Source of the DNA: Fratercula arctica
Lineage: Eukaryota; Chordata; Aves; Charadriiformes; Alcidae
Assembly (NCBI GenBank): GCA_947846985.1
Contig: CANTUZ010000006.1
Span: forward strand, 51,368,707-51,432,706
Direction of reading: 5' to 3'
DNA: 64,000 nucleotides
Shown: one piece after another, positions 1 through 13,300 of the stretch
Numbering within the stretch: position 1 is the stretch's first letter
Layout: each line of letters opens with the position of its first letter
Translations under genes and position numbers: made by a program
The notes under the pieces: model-generated
What the model was told of the DNA's origin: nothing
The model's input: only the letters and a program-made list of their open reading frames with translations
The model's database searches: none

Positions 1-138
1 ACCCCAGCAACTCAGTAACTCCAGACACAAGTCACTGTTTACCCAAGGTACAGCCGAGCAGCTGTCCCCTAGGATGCCTGATGCAGTAGTAACATCTCAT
101 TTCTTCTGCAGTCAGGCTAAAAAGAGACAAGTGTCATT

Positions 139-230
139 CATTTTAGAGACAGGGAAATTGAGGCACAGGGAGAGGAATCCGGGTCACAAGCCAACCTCAG
201 TTTTCCCCACTTGTAAAATGAGGAGCAGAC
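139..230. repeat. Inverted pair of MIR-like fragments
   Basis: The left arm (141-163) contains GGGAAATTGAGGCACAGGGA, close to antisense MIR. The right arm (195-218) reads CCTCAGTTTTCCCCACTTGT, close to the sense MIR core. The arms are imperfect reverse complements and could form a hairpin. Matched to the MIR consensus from memory. Confidence 0.5.
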
Positions 231-3200
231 CAAAGCTGTCTGTACCGACAGGCTACTGGCGTGGATCTCTCTTAGGGATAACACACCCAGTGTTTCCATC
301 CTTCCCCGTCAGCCAACCAACGCAAATTATCATAATGCTTATAGTACAGCGTGAAAAAAACTAACAGGATTTTATAAGTAGTTACAGATAAATGCCAAAT
401 CAAAGCAGAACATCACCGTGCTAGGTATGCGATACACATGTGAGCTTAAGAGCCCTGCAGTGTTACAGACAGACACTAGGTGGATGAAGGTAGAACAGGA
501 GAGCAGGAAGATGCATAGTATGTTTTCACATTGCACTTTCTTTCCCCAGCCTCTCCGAAGTGGCATGCTTAACAAATGAATTTGCCAGCTGTAGTGCATG
601 TGTAATGTTACTCTCTGCTGCCTATACTGCTATAAATGTCCACATCTAACCAATTCACAGTCTCCCATTCCCAACACGTTTTGCTCTTGGAGGGGAGGCT
701 GTGGGCGGGAGATTCAGCTGCAGCTCTGCTTGCGCAGGGTGAAAGGATGAGAGCCCCATTAGGTGCCGAGCCCCAGCTGATCTCTCGTGGGTGCCCCGCA
801 GCAGGGGCTCAGCGCAGCTCCCCAGGCGAGGTGGGGTGCAGTGCGCCTCCCTCTGCGGGCAGCACCCCTGACCCCCTGCCAAGACCCATCCTCTCCAGCA
901 GCAGCGGTGGGAGAGGCTTCAAAGTGTCATGGACAAGTCTGACATGGATGGAAGTGGCTGGTATACATGCCAGATGATTACACTCTAAAAATCATTAACC
1001 CTGTGTGTAGAGCTGCTGCAGAAGTACTGGATCCAGCTGTGGAGTTAGAAGACTAAATGCTGCTCTGCAAGTGAACGTAAGTGGCTGACAACTCCTGAGA
1101 CAAGGAGAGGAATGAACTCACCATAAAAGGGGCACCAAGAAATTCCTCCCAGTCCACTCACGCTCAAAGAAAAGCTCAGACAGCACTTTCAGTTTCATAA
1201 ACTAGATTTATAAGTGTTAGACATTTTTTCATTTGCATAATTAGTAATGGTGATTTCCATGTGCATCTGTAAAATGTCTTTGCCAAGCTCAAAAGGCTTA
1301 GTTGTGCCTCCCCCAGTAGAACAATATTTTTTACTACCCAAATATCGTCCCACCAGCATACAGCATATGGAATGGTCATAATCACTGATGTTTCAGGTTC
1401 TGTTACTGGTAAGCATCTGCAATATCTATGGAAGTTTACTTTTCAAAAAAATAAATCAGGGACCTGATCCTCAGTTGCTATAATACACCCCAGTTTCACT
1501 GAAATAACTTGCACCCCCTGAGCATCTGACCCCCCCTGTTTGTGTGTTCACACCTCTGGGTGTGGATCTCCGAAGGCAACACAAGGAATGGCTCCTGCCC
1601 AAGTGCCTCAAACTCAGAGATCATTTTTCCAGATTCTTTCACTGCAGGGCCGGGGGGGGCCACTAGGTTCATTGTGTTTGACTTGTTGAACACACAAGAA
1701 GTTCACAGAAATTGGATTAAACCAGCATTTTAGAAAGCTCTTTAATCTTATGTTAAGGACTCCAGGCAACTGCAAATCCACTGCTTCCCCTGGAGCTGGC
1801 CTAACACAAAGAAATTAGCTTGTGTTTCAAAGCTCTCACTTTGATTTCCAGCCCGTTGATTCTTATTGTGGTTTTGATTTAAAAATTTGATATTTGCCCC
1901 CAATTTTATCCTTGCTCTGTCAGATCTCCCTTATAGAGTCCAGTAGTAAAGTCAAGGGAAAATGAAACAGGGTGTCCCATTCCTTTACCTCTTCCCATCT
2001 CACCTCAGCTTTTCCCAGTGCTAGCAGAGGATTACCTTACTAATTAACAGTATCCCAATTTTATAATCAGATCTTCAGTCATGTAGACCCTTTCTCCTTA
2101 GGGAGCCCCCACAGCAGCATACTGTATCTAGGTGGTGACTCAAGAGTTTAGACAAATAGCCTGAACTCAGCAATCCCCAGTTTAATGACTCACAGGAACG
2201 GATTCTGAATATGAATAAAGGGCTGTCTCTGTGGAGCACAAAGTTGCTGAGACATCCTGGCTTAGAAAAAGGTGGAAAAAGAAATGTTTGGTCAATAATT
2301 CTTGTCTGTTGTAGAAGCCTCGAGGATTTTTATTTTGCCCTTGAGAAATGGAATGAACTAATAGGATCAGAAATTTGTGCAACAAGACACCTGTCATTGT
2401 CCAAATATTCATGTATAGGAGCTGGGCTGCTACAACCAAACTTTATTTATCATTCTTTTATACTTGAGCACCAGTAATTCTACGAGATACTAACCAGGTG
2501 GTGAAGGAGGAGAGTCCATGCCTTGGAAACCTCACTGGGCAGGCTAATCCACAGCAAGATTCGGATAATAAAGCAGCAGCACGACTTGTACACAAGATCA
2601 ACATATTAGGACAGCAGAAGTGGGTCTTTAAGTGGGGCTTGAAGCAGCAGAACTGGCTGAAATGGGAGAATAAACTCCGTGGGCATAACCAGGGTGAAAG
2701 CCCTGCACAGATGCTTTCCAACCTCCCAGCACACTCAGCACCATTCCCCCCTGAAATCCTCTCCCTGGTTTACACTACAATTTAGGCAATAGAAAAAAAG
2801 CAAACGGAGCTATTATCTTGTGGTAATAAGTCCCACAAGTTAACAAAACATTACCAATTACAGCAATCTGTCTATCCGTGTTTAATGCTATTCCGTTTCA
2901 CTGAGTTGTTTCTTGTTCTGGTATCATGGGAGGAAGAGAAAAACATAAATACCCAGAAGGTCTCTGCTGTAACTTGCCCTCTGAGAATTTGTTCTCTTGA
3001 TCTTCTCAGTACTACTTATCTCTAAAAACTCTTTTTAAATGGAAATCAAGCTATGCCTTCCCTAATTTCATCATCATTCTCTGGACTTTTCTGATTAGGT
3101 AAACAGGGTTCAGCACTGTTCAATAGCGGCAGAGCAGGCTGCATATCAATGGGAACAGCTGAAAAGAGACACCAGCATCTAAGATAATGATTTTTTTTTT

Positions 3201-5330
3201 TTCCTGGGAAAACCTCTATGGAAAACAGAATATTTTACTTTAGCTATTTTCTTTGCAGTGAGAGCCAGCTGAAAAAAATTATCCCAGGTTCCCTAGGTAG
3301 CATTTTACATTAAAGAGGAGCATAGATATTGAATGCAAATAAACCAAGAAAAATTCTGAGCAATACATGAGGAGGCACTGTGACTGAGTCCCAAGGGGTT
3401 CAGAAATACCTTCCACTTACACTTCCAGTCTTCACACGGAAGAGTCACTTTCCCCAGTAACCAGCACCTTTATAGAGAGTTCAGCCATGTGGGAAAGGAA
3501 AGCATTTCTCATTTATTTCACTACAGAAGGTGAAGAATCCTCAAAAAATCCAAGAAATTTCAGCCTGAACTCATTCAGATGGGATTTCCATCTGCAGATA
3601 GTGCCATAGAAGCTGGTTTTGATATTTAAATCCTTAAGTGCTCTATACTTCAGCCCCTTTTCCTCCCTGAGCTGCTTTTCATTTCCAGCAGCAAGAGAGA
3701 CACAGCAGTAGGACCAAGAACAAGCGCCCATGATTGCTGGACAGAGAGAACTGCAGCATTCCCCTGTCCTACAGAAGGACAGAATCAGAAATACTGCGTT
3801 AGCAAAAGGGACAGGTCCCCATCCTGCTGGCAAGCAGGACCTTGCCTGGTTTTGCAGCAAGAGCAAAATCCTGAATAGCCTCGGTAATGAAGTGTGTGCT
3901 CCTTAGCATCTGCAGATTCATTACCCTGTTTTACACAGCCACCAGCCTTGAGCACAGATAAAACCCACACATTTATTCACTTAAAAATATATAATTTGCA
4001 TGCAGGCTCAAGCTCCACAGCATGCAGAAATACGGTCTAATCAGCCAATGCTCATCCATCTGTGTTAAGCCCCAATATCTGTGTGGTGCCATTGGAGGAC
4101 TCAAGCATCGCCACAAGGCAGGCTAATTAAGAGCATCTGGGGACAGAAGGGGCCATTTTAGCAGGAGGTGTCCTCAAGCACAAGAGATGTGAACCAGCAG
4201 CTGGGTGACATGAATAGTCATGTCAGTGCTGAGAAGGCACAGGAGCCACTGTCCAAGAGTGATGTATTTCATGACAAGAGACTATGCTTTTGTTTTAGCT
4301 TCAGCATCTCTTTTGTGAGGAACTGAGAGCACCACAAGGAAGAGCAGCTCTGGACTGGAGTCTCTGCCACGTTTCTTACCTGGCTTTTAGGGGCTCCTTT
4401 CCCTTGGTTGTCAGTTACAGCAGCTTGGAGCTGCAGCTCCCAGAGAGGCTCAAGGTCACATACTGGTACTCAGAACAGCACCATTTGTACATCAGATCCC
4501 AGAGGGGACTTCAGCAAGGTCCTGTTGTAGGGAGCCAGGGCTGTGGAGCTCTGAGCAGTCATCACGTCGCCATAGGGAAAGTGCCCTTCAACTGCCCCCT
4601 CACAGCAGCACCCTCTTTTTGTAAGCGTTCGCTATTTTCACCTCTTCACATGAACCACAGTTTTAACCACTCATCAAAACAAATCACACTGATTCAAAAG
4701 AAGCCTTGAACTTGCATGATCCAGGAACTGGATTAGCTTGGCACGGCACCACTTGCTGTGGGGTACTGCTGATCAAGGGTAGGTTACCTGTGGACCACTG
4801 CAGGCCTGACTGCAACCACATGGCTTCTATTTCTGCTGTGTTACTTGTGTGCCTTCCATCTCTTCTAGTTATGTTATTTAGTACAAGAGATAAAATTGCC
4901 ACAGAATATTCGCAGGGCTTCACAGATGTGGTCTGTATGTGAAAAAAGCTTCATACTTTGGCCTGCCTGAAGTACTGAGTAAGCACTAGCCCATTAGTCC
5001 TCAACAAGGCTCCAGCTGCACCTCTACGTTGCAGAAAGGGTACCCCTAAGTGAGAGTCAAGTCAGCACACCAGAGATCCATGATGCCACATTGCCACTGT
5101 GTTCAGACAGAGCCAGCCTAAGACAAAGGCACACGTCCACCCTGGAGTTTGTCAGTGAGTCTTTGCTAGAAGCAAAGGACTAGTAAGACGGGGCAGGCAG
5201 AGCCCAAGTTCTCTGGGACACATCATCTTTCTTCCCCTGTGTTTACGTAGCACCTACTGCAAAGGGAAACTGGTCTCATCTTCAAAGGATAGTCATAGCT
5301 ACATCACGAGGATCCACTATTTATGGAGGC
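231..5330. other. Intergenic sequence with no gene seen
   Basis: Open frames on both strands are short and mutually overlapping, with no family motif. A stretch near 3,001-3,130 faintly resembles decayed CR1 sequence but is not called. Confidence 0.5.
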
Positions 5331-5344
5331 AGGTAATTCCCCCT

Positions 5345-5440
5345 GCTTCTGCTTTACAGATAATAAAACCAAGGCCAAAACAAGACAAGGTCAGAGTCAG
5401 TTCAGGGCAGGAGAAAAGAACCCAGGTGGTGTTGTTGTGA
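5345..5440 (-). repeat. MIR-like fragment
   Basis: TTTACAGATAATAAAACCAA, then AAGGTCAGAGTCAGTTCAGG and AACCCAGG, follow the order of the antisense MIR consensus. Strongly diverged. Confidence 0.5.
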
Positions 5441-7166
5441 ATTCCTGTGCCACCTTGCCAGCTCTGTAGCCCCCTTCTAACATGATTGGTCCATGCCAAG
5501 TTGTCACTGGTGTATTCTCACAGCTCACCCAGCTCTAATTCATGCACCTGAAGGCACCTTGTGCCTAGCAATAACCTAACTGCTGCCCCTACTGTGGCCT
5601 CTTTGACAGAATTTAAAACAAAAGCAGCAAAGATGCATTCTGCCTCACAAAATGGCAACAGGCTCAGACTAGTTGACACACTATCTGTTCTCTAGCAGAA
5701 AATGATTTTCCAAGGGATTTCCGCCCATAATACTATGCCAGGTCATCTCTCAACATGAGAGGCAGGGAAGGTGTTTCCCTGGGAACGGTAACCATGGCAA
5801 AGCTCTTACCAATGTCTTCCCCTCTCTGCCTACAGGAAGAAACAGAACAGCAGATGCCTGAGCTCTGCCTCCAGCAGGCCCTTGGGCCCGCAGAGCCGTA
5901 GGCAACCTGGAAGCCCCTGATCAAAGATTCAGGAAGGAACTACAATTAATTCTGTTCTGTCTTTTACTCAGATACCAGACATTGCTGCCATGCTACGCTG
6001 AACTCAGAATGCCTCATTACAAAGCGTGCAACTGGAAACATCAGTGTTACCGAAAGGTCAGCCAAATACAACAACGCATAGGTAGGCACTGAGCCCAAAA
6101 ATCAGCATGGATAGATGGCCAACAGAAGCAGAGGTACAATGGACTGGCTTTGCAGTTTTCAAACCCTGGCATTGTGCACTAGAGCTCTATTAAAGAGCAT
6201 CTACAACCCCCAATTTGTAAGCAGTAGCTGCCAGCAGATGACCTGCTTCTGGTGCACCTCTTTCTGCAGAATATTCTCGATTTACCAGATTGAATGCAAC
6301 TCTCTGCTGAAGCAATTCAAACTTGAAAGTACAATAATATTGCATGCTTTTGGGGATCTTTTTATCACATATTAGTGAACATGTTATACATTTCTGGATT
6401 TGAGGTTTGCTAAGTATTTATTCAAGTCAACAGAGTAAATGAAGCCAAAGGGCTCCTTGGTTAATCTTTCTCTCAAATGACACACAGAGAAAAAGCATTC
6501 TATGATTCAGCAATCTTGATATATGACTAAACAGTCAACAGCCTAGATTTCAACTGCCACCACTCCACTTCGGAGTTAACATGCAATTAGGACGAATTGC
6601 CAGGATACCAGCATCTTATACTAGCAACCCACTGAGAGTGGAATACTGCCCTGTAGCCAGACTGACTCACACACAACATAAAAAGCTCGATAGTCCAAGT
6701 TTCTGTTATGAGTACAGTGAAACCAGAATCTTTACAGCGAGAAAGATATTGATCTTCTACCCAGTAATTTAGGAGCACAGGGTCAGCTGGGTCATGATGC
6801 CCACTGCCTCATCTCCTCACATTCATTTCAAAAAGGTATTTTACATGTGCAGCAAATACCTGCTCCAGACATATACACAAACCTCAGTGTCTAATACTGG
6901 AGTGAAATAAACATTTATTCAGAATAAGTCTCGCATTCATTTTAACTTCCTCTAGGTCAAATCACTGTAAAATCCCAGAAATATACAGCCAAGTCAAATG
7001 ATGCACTCATACCTAAGTTAACAGCCAAATCCAGCCAGTTGTCTTTCTTTACCACTGAATCCTCAGAGAAAGAATTAGAAAAATAATCTTTTTGCAAATC
7101 TCCTAGGAATGCAATGCAGCTACAACTACGTGAAGATGCTATTTCTTTTAAAGATGCTGCACATAC
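5441..7166. other. Intergenic sequence with no gene seen
   Basis: No coding exon or repeat was recognised. One CATTCTATGATTC at about 6,498 recalls the CR1 3' terminal repeat but stands alone. Confidence 0.4.
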
Positions 7167-7308
7167 CTTTCTTTGCCATGCGCTCCAGCCTAATGCATCC
7201 TCCTATAAAATCATGGTAAGATTTCATTTCTCCTTCTGTTATCCGGACAGCAGTGAAAGGTGGATTCCTGGGCACCTGTTGTCCACATTTCTGACACCGA
7301 GAAGCCAT
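7167..7308 (-). CDS. Candidate first coding exon with a CxxC motif, unknown gene
   Basis: An ATG at 7306-7308 opens 47 codons beginning MASRCQKCGQQVPRNPPF and ending RLERMAKK, then a good splice donor (AAAG then GTATGT) on the minus strand. The pair C-x-x-C-G resembles half of a zinc ribbon. An in-frame stop lies just upstream, so if real this is a starting exon. No continuation exon was found farther left and I do not recognise the protein. A chance open frame is quite possible. Confidence 0.25.
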
Positions 7309-10300
7309 TGCCACAGCTCAGGAGACTCTTGTCAGGAATCTGCTCTCTCAGTTTGCTGGAATCCAGCCTGATTCTTCAGCCGTCAGTCCAGGCTGGTGAC
7401 TTTATCCCACTTAGTTCATTCAAGGTCACCCTTGCCAGCAGGATGTTCGCCATTGCAATTGGCTAAGACTTTTATAGGCTTACTGACTGTGTTTGTTTCT
7501 CCCTCCTTGCTTTCAATATCAGTTTACTTTATTCCCTCATTCAGAATGAAAGCTGTGAACCTCAGCACAGCCCATGCCCTGAATGGCTTCCTTATCATTA
7601 ATTTAAAGCTCTTATAAGCAACAATGAAGAGAGATCCCAGAAGCACGTTGCAAGATCGCAGAATGACTCTTAAAGAGCATGCCAGGTATCATCACAAAGA
7701 ATTTTTCTTTAAGAAAAGGTTTTTCTTCATGATTTTTTGTCCCTTTCAGTCTTATGATTTTATGATTCTTCATCACTGAGAACAGACTTTTTTACTTCTG
7801 CATTTCAGCTTGGAGGGTGCAAGGAGACTGCTCTGCAGAGCTGCTCAACCAATTACTCACTCATATGTCTGGCAGTGGTACTGGGAGGCTGCAGCTGCAC
7901 AGAAAAGCCCTCTGCTGCTGTGCACAGTCGCTGCTCATAAAATCTGATAATCTAAATGAACAGAGTAGCAAATGGAGGACAAAAGGGAAATATTGCTGGC
8001 AGACATGCTCTGCTAGCCGTGCAACCCCCAATCCAAAATTTTTAAAAAAGAAGTTGGATCCATCAGTCTGACACCAAAATGAGAGATCCGAAACATACAT
8101 TTAGAAATCTCTCTTTGAAGGTGCTGGATGTTTAAGTTGACTTTTTTCCCTTTTAACAATTACTGTAATACAAATCACCAATCAGAAAGCATTGCGAAGA
8201 AACTAGCACTTGGGGAGCCGAGTGCAGAGAGCACTCAGTCCTGATGCAGTGAAATTAAAAGGAGCCTTCCCTGGGGAGGGGGGGGACTACACGGGAGATG
8301 TGTAACAGGCACAAGGCCAGCACTGGTGACAGTGCAGAGAGAACCTCACGAATCAGGGCTGAGCTGCAACCCAGCGCTCAACCGCAGGGACCTGAGCACA
8401 GAGCTAGCTTCCGGCAAGGATCTTATGCCCAGGCCAGGAGGGTCTTTGCCTTCCTCTGCCTCAAGCACTACCACCTGTTGGCACTTCACATGTTTGCATC
8501 CAGTGCTGTTCAGCTCATGGCCTGCTCAGATCACAGCTGAGCCCTAGACAGGGAGTGGGAAAGGAGAAGACTAATTAATACAAATCAGAGCATGAACAAA
8601 GATGGGACAAAGATGCCCAGGAGAAAAAAGCTTCACATGACGCCATTACTAAAATGGTGAATAACTAGATGGACAGGCATGAATGCCTGTAAGCTGAATC
8701 ATGCAGAAGTCAGTTCAGTCCTACTTCTTCCCCATTCCACACACTTCTGCAGCTTCTCCCCTGCTCCCCAAACACACAGCGAGCTGCTTCAGCTCCCTAA
8801 CCCAGCACGCACAAACTGACCATGCAGTAAACAGCTGCCTGGGAAGCAGTGAGTCTCAGGACCTCTCCTTGGGACGAAAGGAAGCTATAAAGGGGATCTC
8901 CACTTTTAAAGATTTGTACTCCCTTTACCCCAAAATTTGCTGCGTGGCATGGAGCTGGTCATCCTCCTGCTCTTTGCCTTTGCCAAAACCCCGCCTGCAA
9001 AGTGAGGACAATGATGTACTGAGCTGTTGGGTGACCTGATTAATTAGCATTTGTAAAATATTTATTAGAGCTTCCATAGAGAAATCCCCAGGGGACTGCA
9101 ATATTTTGCAGATAGGGAGAGCTGTGGCACAGAAGGCAGAATTAATTTGTAGAAAACTTTCATCATGAGATAAGAAAACTAGAAACACAACCCAGCAGAT
9201 TTATCTTAAAGCCTTTCTTCCATCCTCTTTTCCTTTATTACAGGGACTCAAGGTGTCCTTCCATACAAAAGCAAACATGATGTACCTTGGAAAATAAGCT
9301 TTTCTGACAATATGTTCATGTGTATGTCTGACATATACAGAATAATTGCACTTCAACTTTGCACATACATAGATATACAATGGGGGAGAATCCAGCAGTT
9401 GTGACAATACACGTCTGTCTGCCATTCTCCCTTGCATACGATGTTCCCACCGGTATCCACGTGGCTTAGCAACAGGAGGATCTGTGAGACGCTCTGTTCC
9501 AAGGGGGAGACTTGATGCTGGAAGTGGGACGCAAGAAGAAATCTGCCCTAGATGTGAGCTTTTGAAGCATGGGTAGCCACAGCACACACCAGGGAAACTA
9601 AAATCATCTAGGTCTCAGTCTTTCCCTATGAAACACTGATCCATTACAATGCTAAACACACATCCCTGATGCCTGGGGTACCACTGCCATCACCCAGCTC
9701 CAGACAAAAAGCTGACTGTAGCTGCTACACATTTAGCAACAGGGCACATAAGGTCTGCCTCAGGGACTGAGTGCTGTGCTGCAAGGACTAGGATGGATGG
9801 ACGGGCAGAAGGATCTGTTTATTCTGCTGAAAGTTTCATTTAATTCACGTTTCACAAGCAGTTGGGCTAGCTTCTCCTGGCATGTATCAGAAACCCCTGA
9901 CACGGAGCACTTGGAGACCTGCACCATTTCCTATTGCGCAAACTACCTCTGCTGTACTGCCCTGGATGTATCTGCACAGGAGCTGCTGCAAGGGCTGGCG
10001 TGCAGGAATGCTTCTGTGTAACATGTTACCAAACATGCACTCAGCGTGGATAACATTCGTCACAATTTTCCCCTCTTAGCTAAAGGGTATCAGTCTGGCT
10101 GAAAGCAAGGCACTGTTCTTCGCATGCAGAAGAGTATAGTGCAGGGAGCAGGTAGAGAAAATGGCAAGCATGCTTCCTTGGGTCTTCTCCATAAATAACA
10201 CAGGATGGAAGAGAGTTACTTTCCTGCTGCTCCAGACAACTGTAGAGAAATGTTTGGAAGAGCTAAGGAAGAGGACATTTTCAGCTCGTGAATTGTCAGC

Positions 10301-13300
10301 ATTGCCTAGCAACATCATCTGGGTTGAGCTGTCAATGACTAAGCAAGTAAATAAATGTAAGAAACCGTCATCAGAAATGGAAAAAAAAATCCAAACAAAA
10401 AACAACCAACCACCCAGGTATCCTCAGATGCCATTAACCAAAACAGCCTGACGAACTACAGTAGCTCCTAGTTTCATTAGAAATACCAGTTCACCTTGGA
10501 ATTGGAGCTTGCTGGAAGGTGCCTGCTGTCATTGCTGTATGGCCAGAGGACTGCCACAAATTTAAAGTCAACTCAGTTAAACCACTTTAAGCCCTATATA
10601 TCTCCTCATGAAATCATATGCTTTGCCCCAAAAAGCAGTGTTCCAATGGTTGGTATCACTGTTAAAGATGAAACATGCAACAAATACATTGGATCTCAAT
10701 TATGCTGGGCACAATGGATGTAATTTCTTGTGAAGAGCCAAGAATTGAGTTTGTGTCAGAGACGCATTTATGTGTCAGAGAAAGAAGGGAGAGAGGTCTG
10801 CGTCTGCTGCAGGTGTAAATGAGACAACTAGAAAATAACTTACAACATTCCCCGTGCAACTTACCACACACAATCACTAAAACAATTGAGGGGAAACAGA
10901 CCTCCCTTTTCCAACAGACACTTGTAAGGACCATCAAGAAAGTGCAGTAGACAAGACTCAAAAATTTCCTCTCCTATCCACAAATGATTTTAAAAAACAA
11001 CAACAAAACCCCCCACCCCAGTGAGATCAGCAAGAGATACCTTATCTATCCACAAAGACCAGCAGCTCCCCGCACCCCTGGGTAGTACTCTACACAGCTG
11101 AGAAATAAGTTATCTAAATTCAGCGCTGCTATTAAGACTGGTGTACATAGAAGCTACGGAAAAAAATAAATCAATATTTCATTTCTGAACCTCCAGCTTC
11201 ACGTTTTCCTATTTTTTTATACGATGCTTTATCTGAAGTTTGAACCATTCTTCCATAGCTATGCTGAAACACACTACTCCTTTTGCATACAGCTCCATGA
11301 CCTTCTTTCTGCCTTCCCCAACATCCCGATCACAAATCTGATAAGCCACAAGGTATTTCAGCAGCTTGACATGAAGGTTTATTATCAGAACACACTTAGT
11401 GCTGTTACAGGTAACATCCATTCCACTGTTCAGCTAGGAAACAGAAACTAGTCTTTTCTATTAACTTCCATCTATTTTCTTCCAACTAATAAAAAGCAGA
11501 CCAGGATTCCCTCCTCCTCCTTTTTTAATAAAGGGCTACATCCCAAGCATTGTTTTAAGCCCCAAGGAGCGAAAGGAATGAGCAGAAGAAAAAAATATCT
11601 CTGCTCTTGAAATTACTCGTAGCATACAGCACTGTTAGAATTACAGCATGCAGTTACTGCACTAGAAGGCACTAATTCCAGTGCCATATGGCTTCAGAAT
11701 CTCATTACACTGATCTGCTTAAAGTGATTTCTTAACTGACGAGCAAAACATTTTTGGTCACCTTCAGCAGTGGGAAACAAGAACTCTGCCACTGTTGGTG
11801 CAGATTTACTCCCACACGAGCTGCCAAAAGCAGGAGCGAGTATAGCGAAGGTCAGAAAGCAACCACACAAAGAACATCTGCTGCCATTTCAAAGCTGTAT
11901 AGACATCCAGGGCTAATCAAGGACCATTACTATCATTATTTAAAAAAAAAAAAAAAAGCCAGCTCCATCACTGCTGGATTAGAGATGCTGCCCAAGACAT
12001 CAGGAGATGAGTGGAACCTTCAGAGGCTAAGCAGTGGGCAGGACTTGCTGCTGCACCTGCAGGGTTTATTTCATCTAGCTCTCTTGACCTCTGCAGCTAA
12101 GTGCACGTCAGCAAGAACAGAAGGCATTTCAGTCCTGCCAGGCATCTGCTTGGCAAGATCAACAAACAGATTCCCAAAGTTACCAATTTTTAACTGGCAC
12201 AGGGGTAAAGAGCAGCTAGATCCAGGGTTTCGGCTTGGATGCAAAGTTATTCCAGTCTTGATCATGAAAATGCCTAAAGACCCAAGTGAGGCTAACAGCT
12301 TTTCTGTGCAACACACCCCCAAAACATAGCTCTTGGCTTAAAGAGCCAGGGGAATAAAATGAAAGACAAGTAAATGCAAAAGGAACAGATGAGAGATACT
12401 GGATAACCCAGAGAAGGTTGCGATCCATAACTGGGCATGTCAGGACACCATTCTCCCAAACCCCTAAACACCATGATCACCACGGTGCGTGCAAGCACTG
12501 CGAGAGGGGGATGCACAGCCACAGTCTTTGTGCCATTGCCCTCCAGCAGCAGCACGAGTGCTGGAAAAGAAAGTCTCTGGATATTGAAGGGAATGTGTTT
12601 TTATCTTCTCTATACTCCGCCACTGACACACTGAGTCACCTCCAGTGTGACAGTACCCCTGATTCTTGCTAACACCCAGAGCACCACATTGTTCTTTTTC
12701 TCCTCGCAGCCAACCACTGGAGCACTGGCAGTGCAGAGCAGCAGCCAAGACCACCAGGACAGCTTCTTTCCCCGAGGAGCAGCTGTGCACATTCCCTGAC
12801 GGAAGCAGCATTTTTTTGTTGTTGCAATTCATAACTTAAAGCAGATAAAGGAGAACCAGAAAGACACAGGGATAAAAATAGGATCAGTAAGAATCACAAG
12901 GGCTGTTGATACTCAGGGCTTTTGGACACCAGCCAAGTGTTAGTCAAACAGGAAGAAACAGCTTCTCACATTACAAAGTACAGTAAAGGCATTTCTAATG
13001 TTTTATTGCCATCTCTCAAACACTCAACATCAGTTACTGTGTAGAGTGGGATGCGGGCCTTTAGGGATTATTGATTTTTTTCCTATTTGCATGTCTGTGC
13101 ACTGAGGTTCACAAGGAAAAAGGAGCACCTGAACACCAAGGCTTTGACTGGGCTCTCAGCTGGCAGATACACATCACACACACTCACATCCCCTAGGGCA
13201 AGGTTTGCATCCTTCCAGGGAACTGAGGATAAAATCAAAGAGGAGTTGCTCCTTCTGGCGTGGCAACCGTGAAGTATATGGTCTTATTTTTCCCTAGGAC

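Noticed and set aside
7690..7775. TCTTATGATTTTATGATTCT, similar to the CR1 3' terminal repeat.
   Set aside because: The upstream sequence does not follow CR1 and the match is short and A+T-rich.
11754..12329. A 191-codon open frame on the plus strand, the longest in the left half.
   Set aside because: It crosses a 16-A homopolymer, has no recognisable domain or splice context, and overlaps open frames on the other strand.
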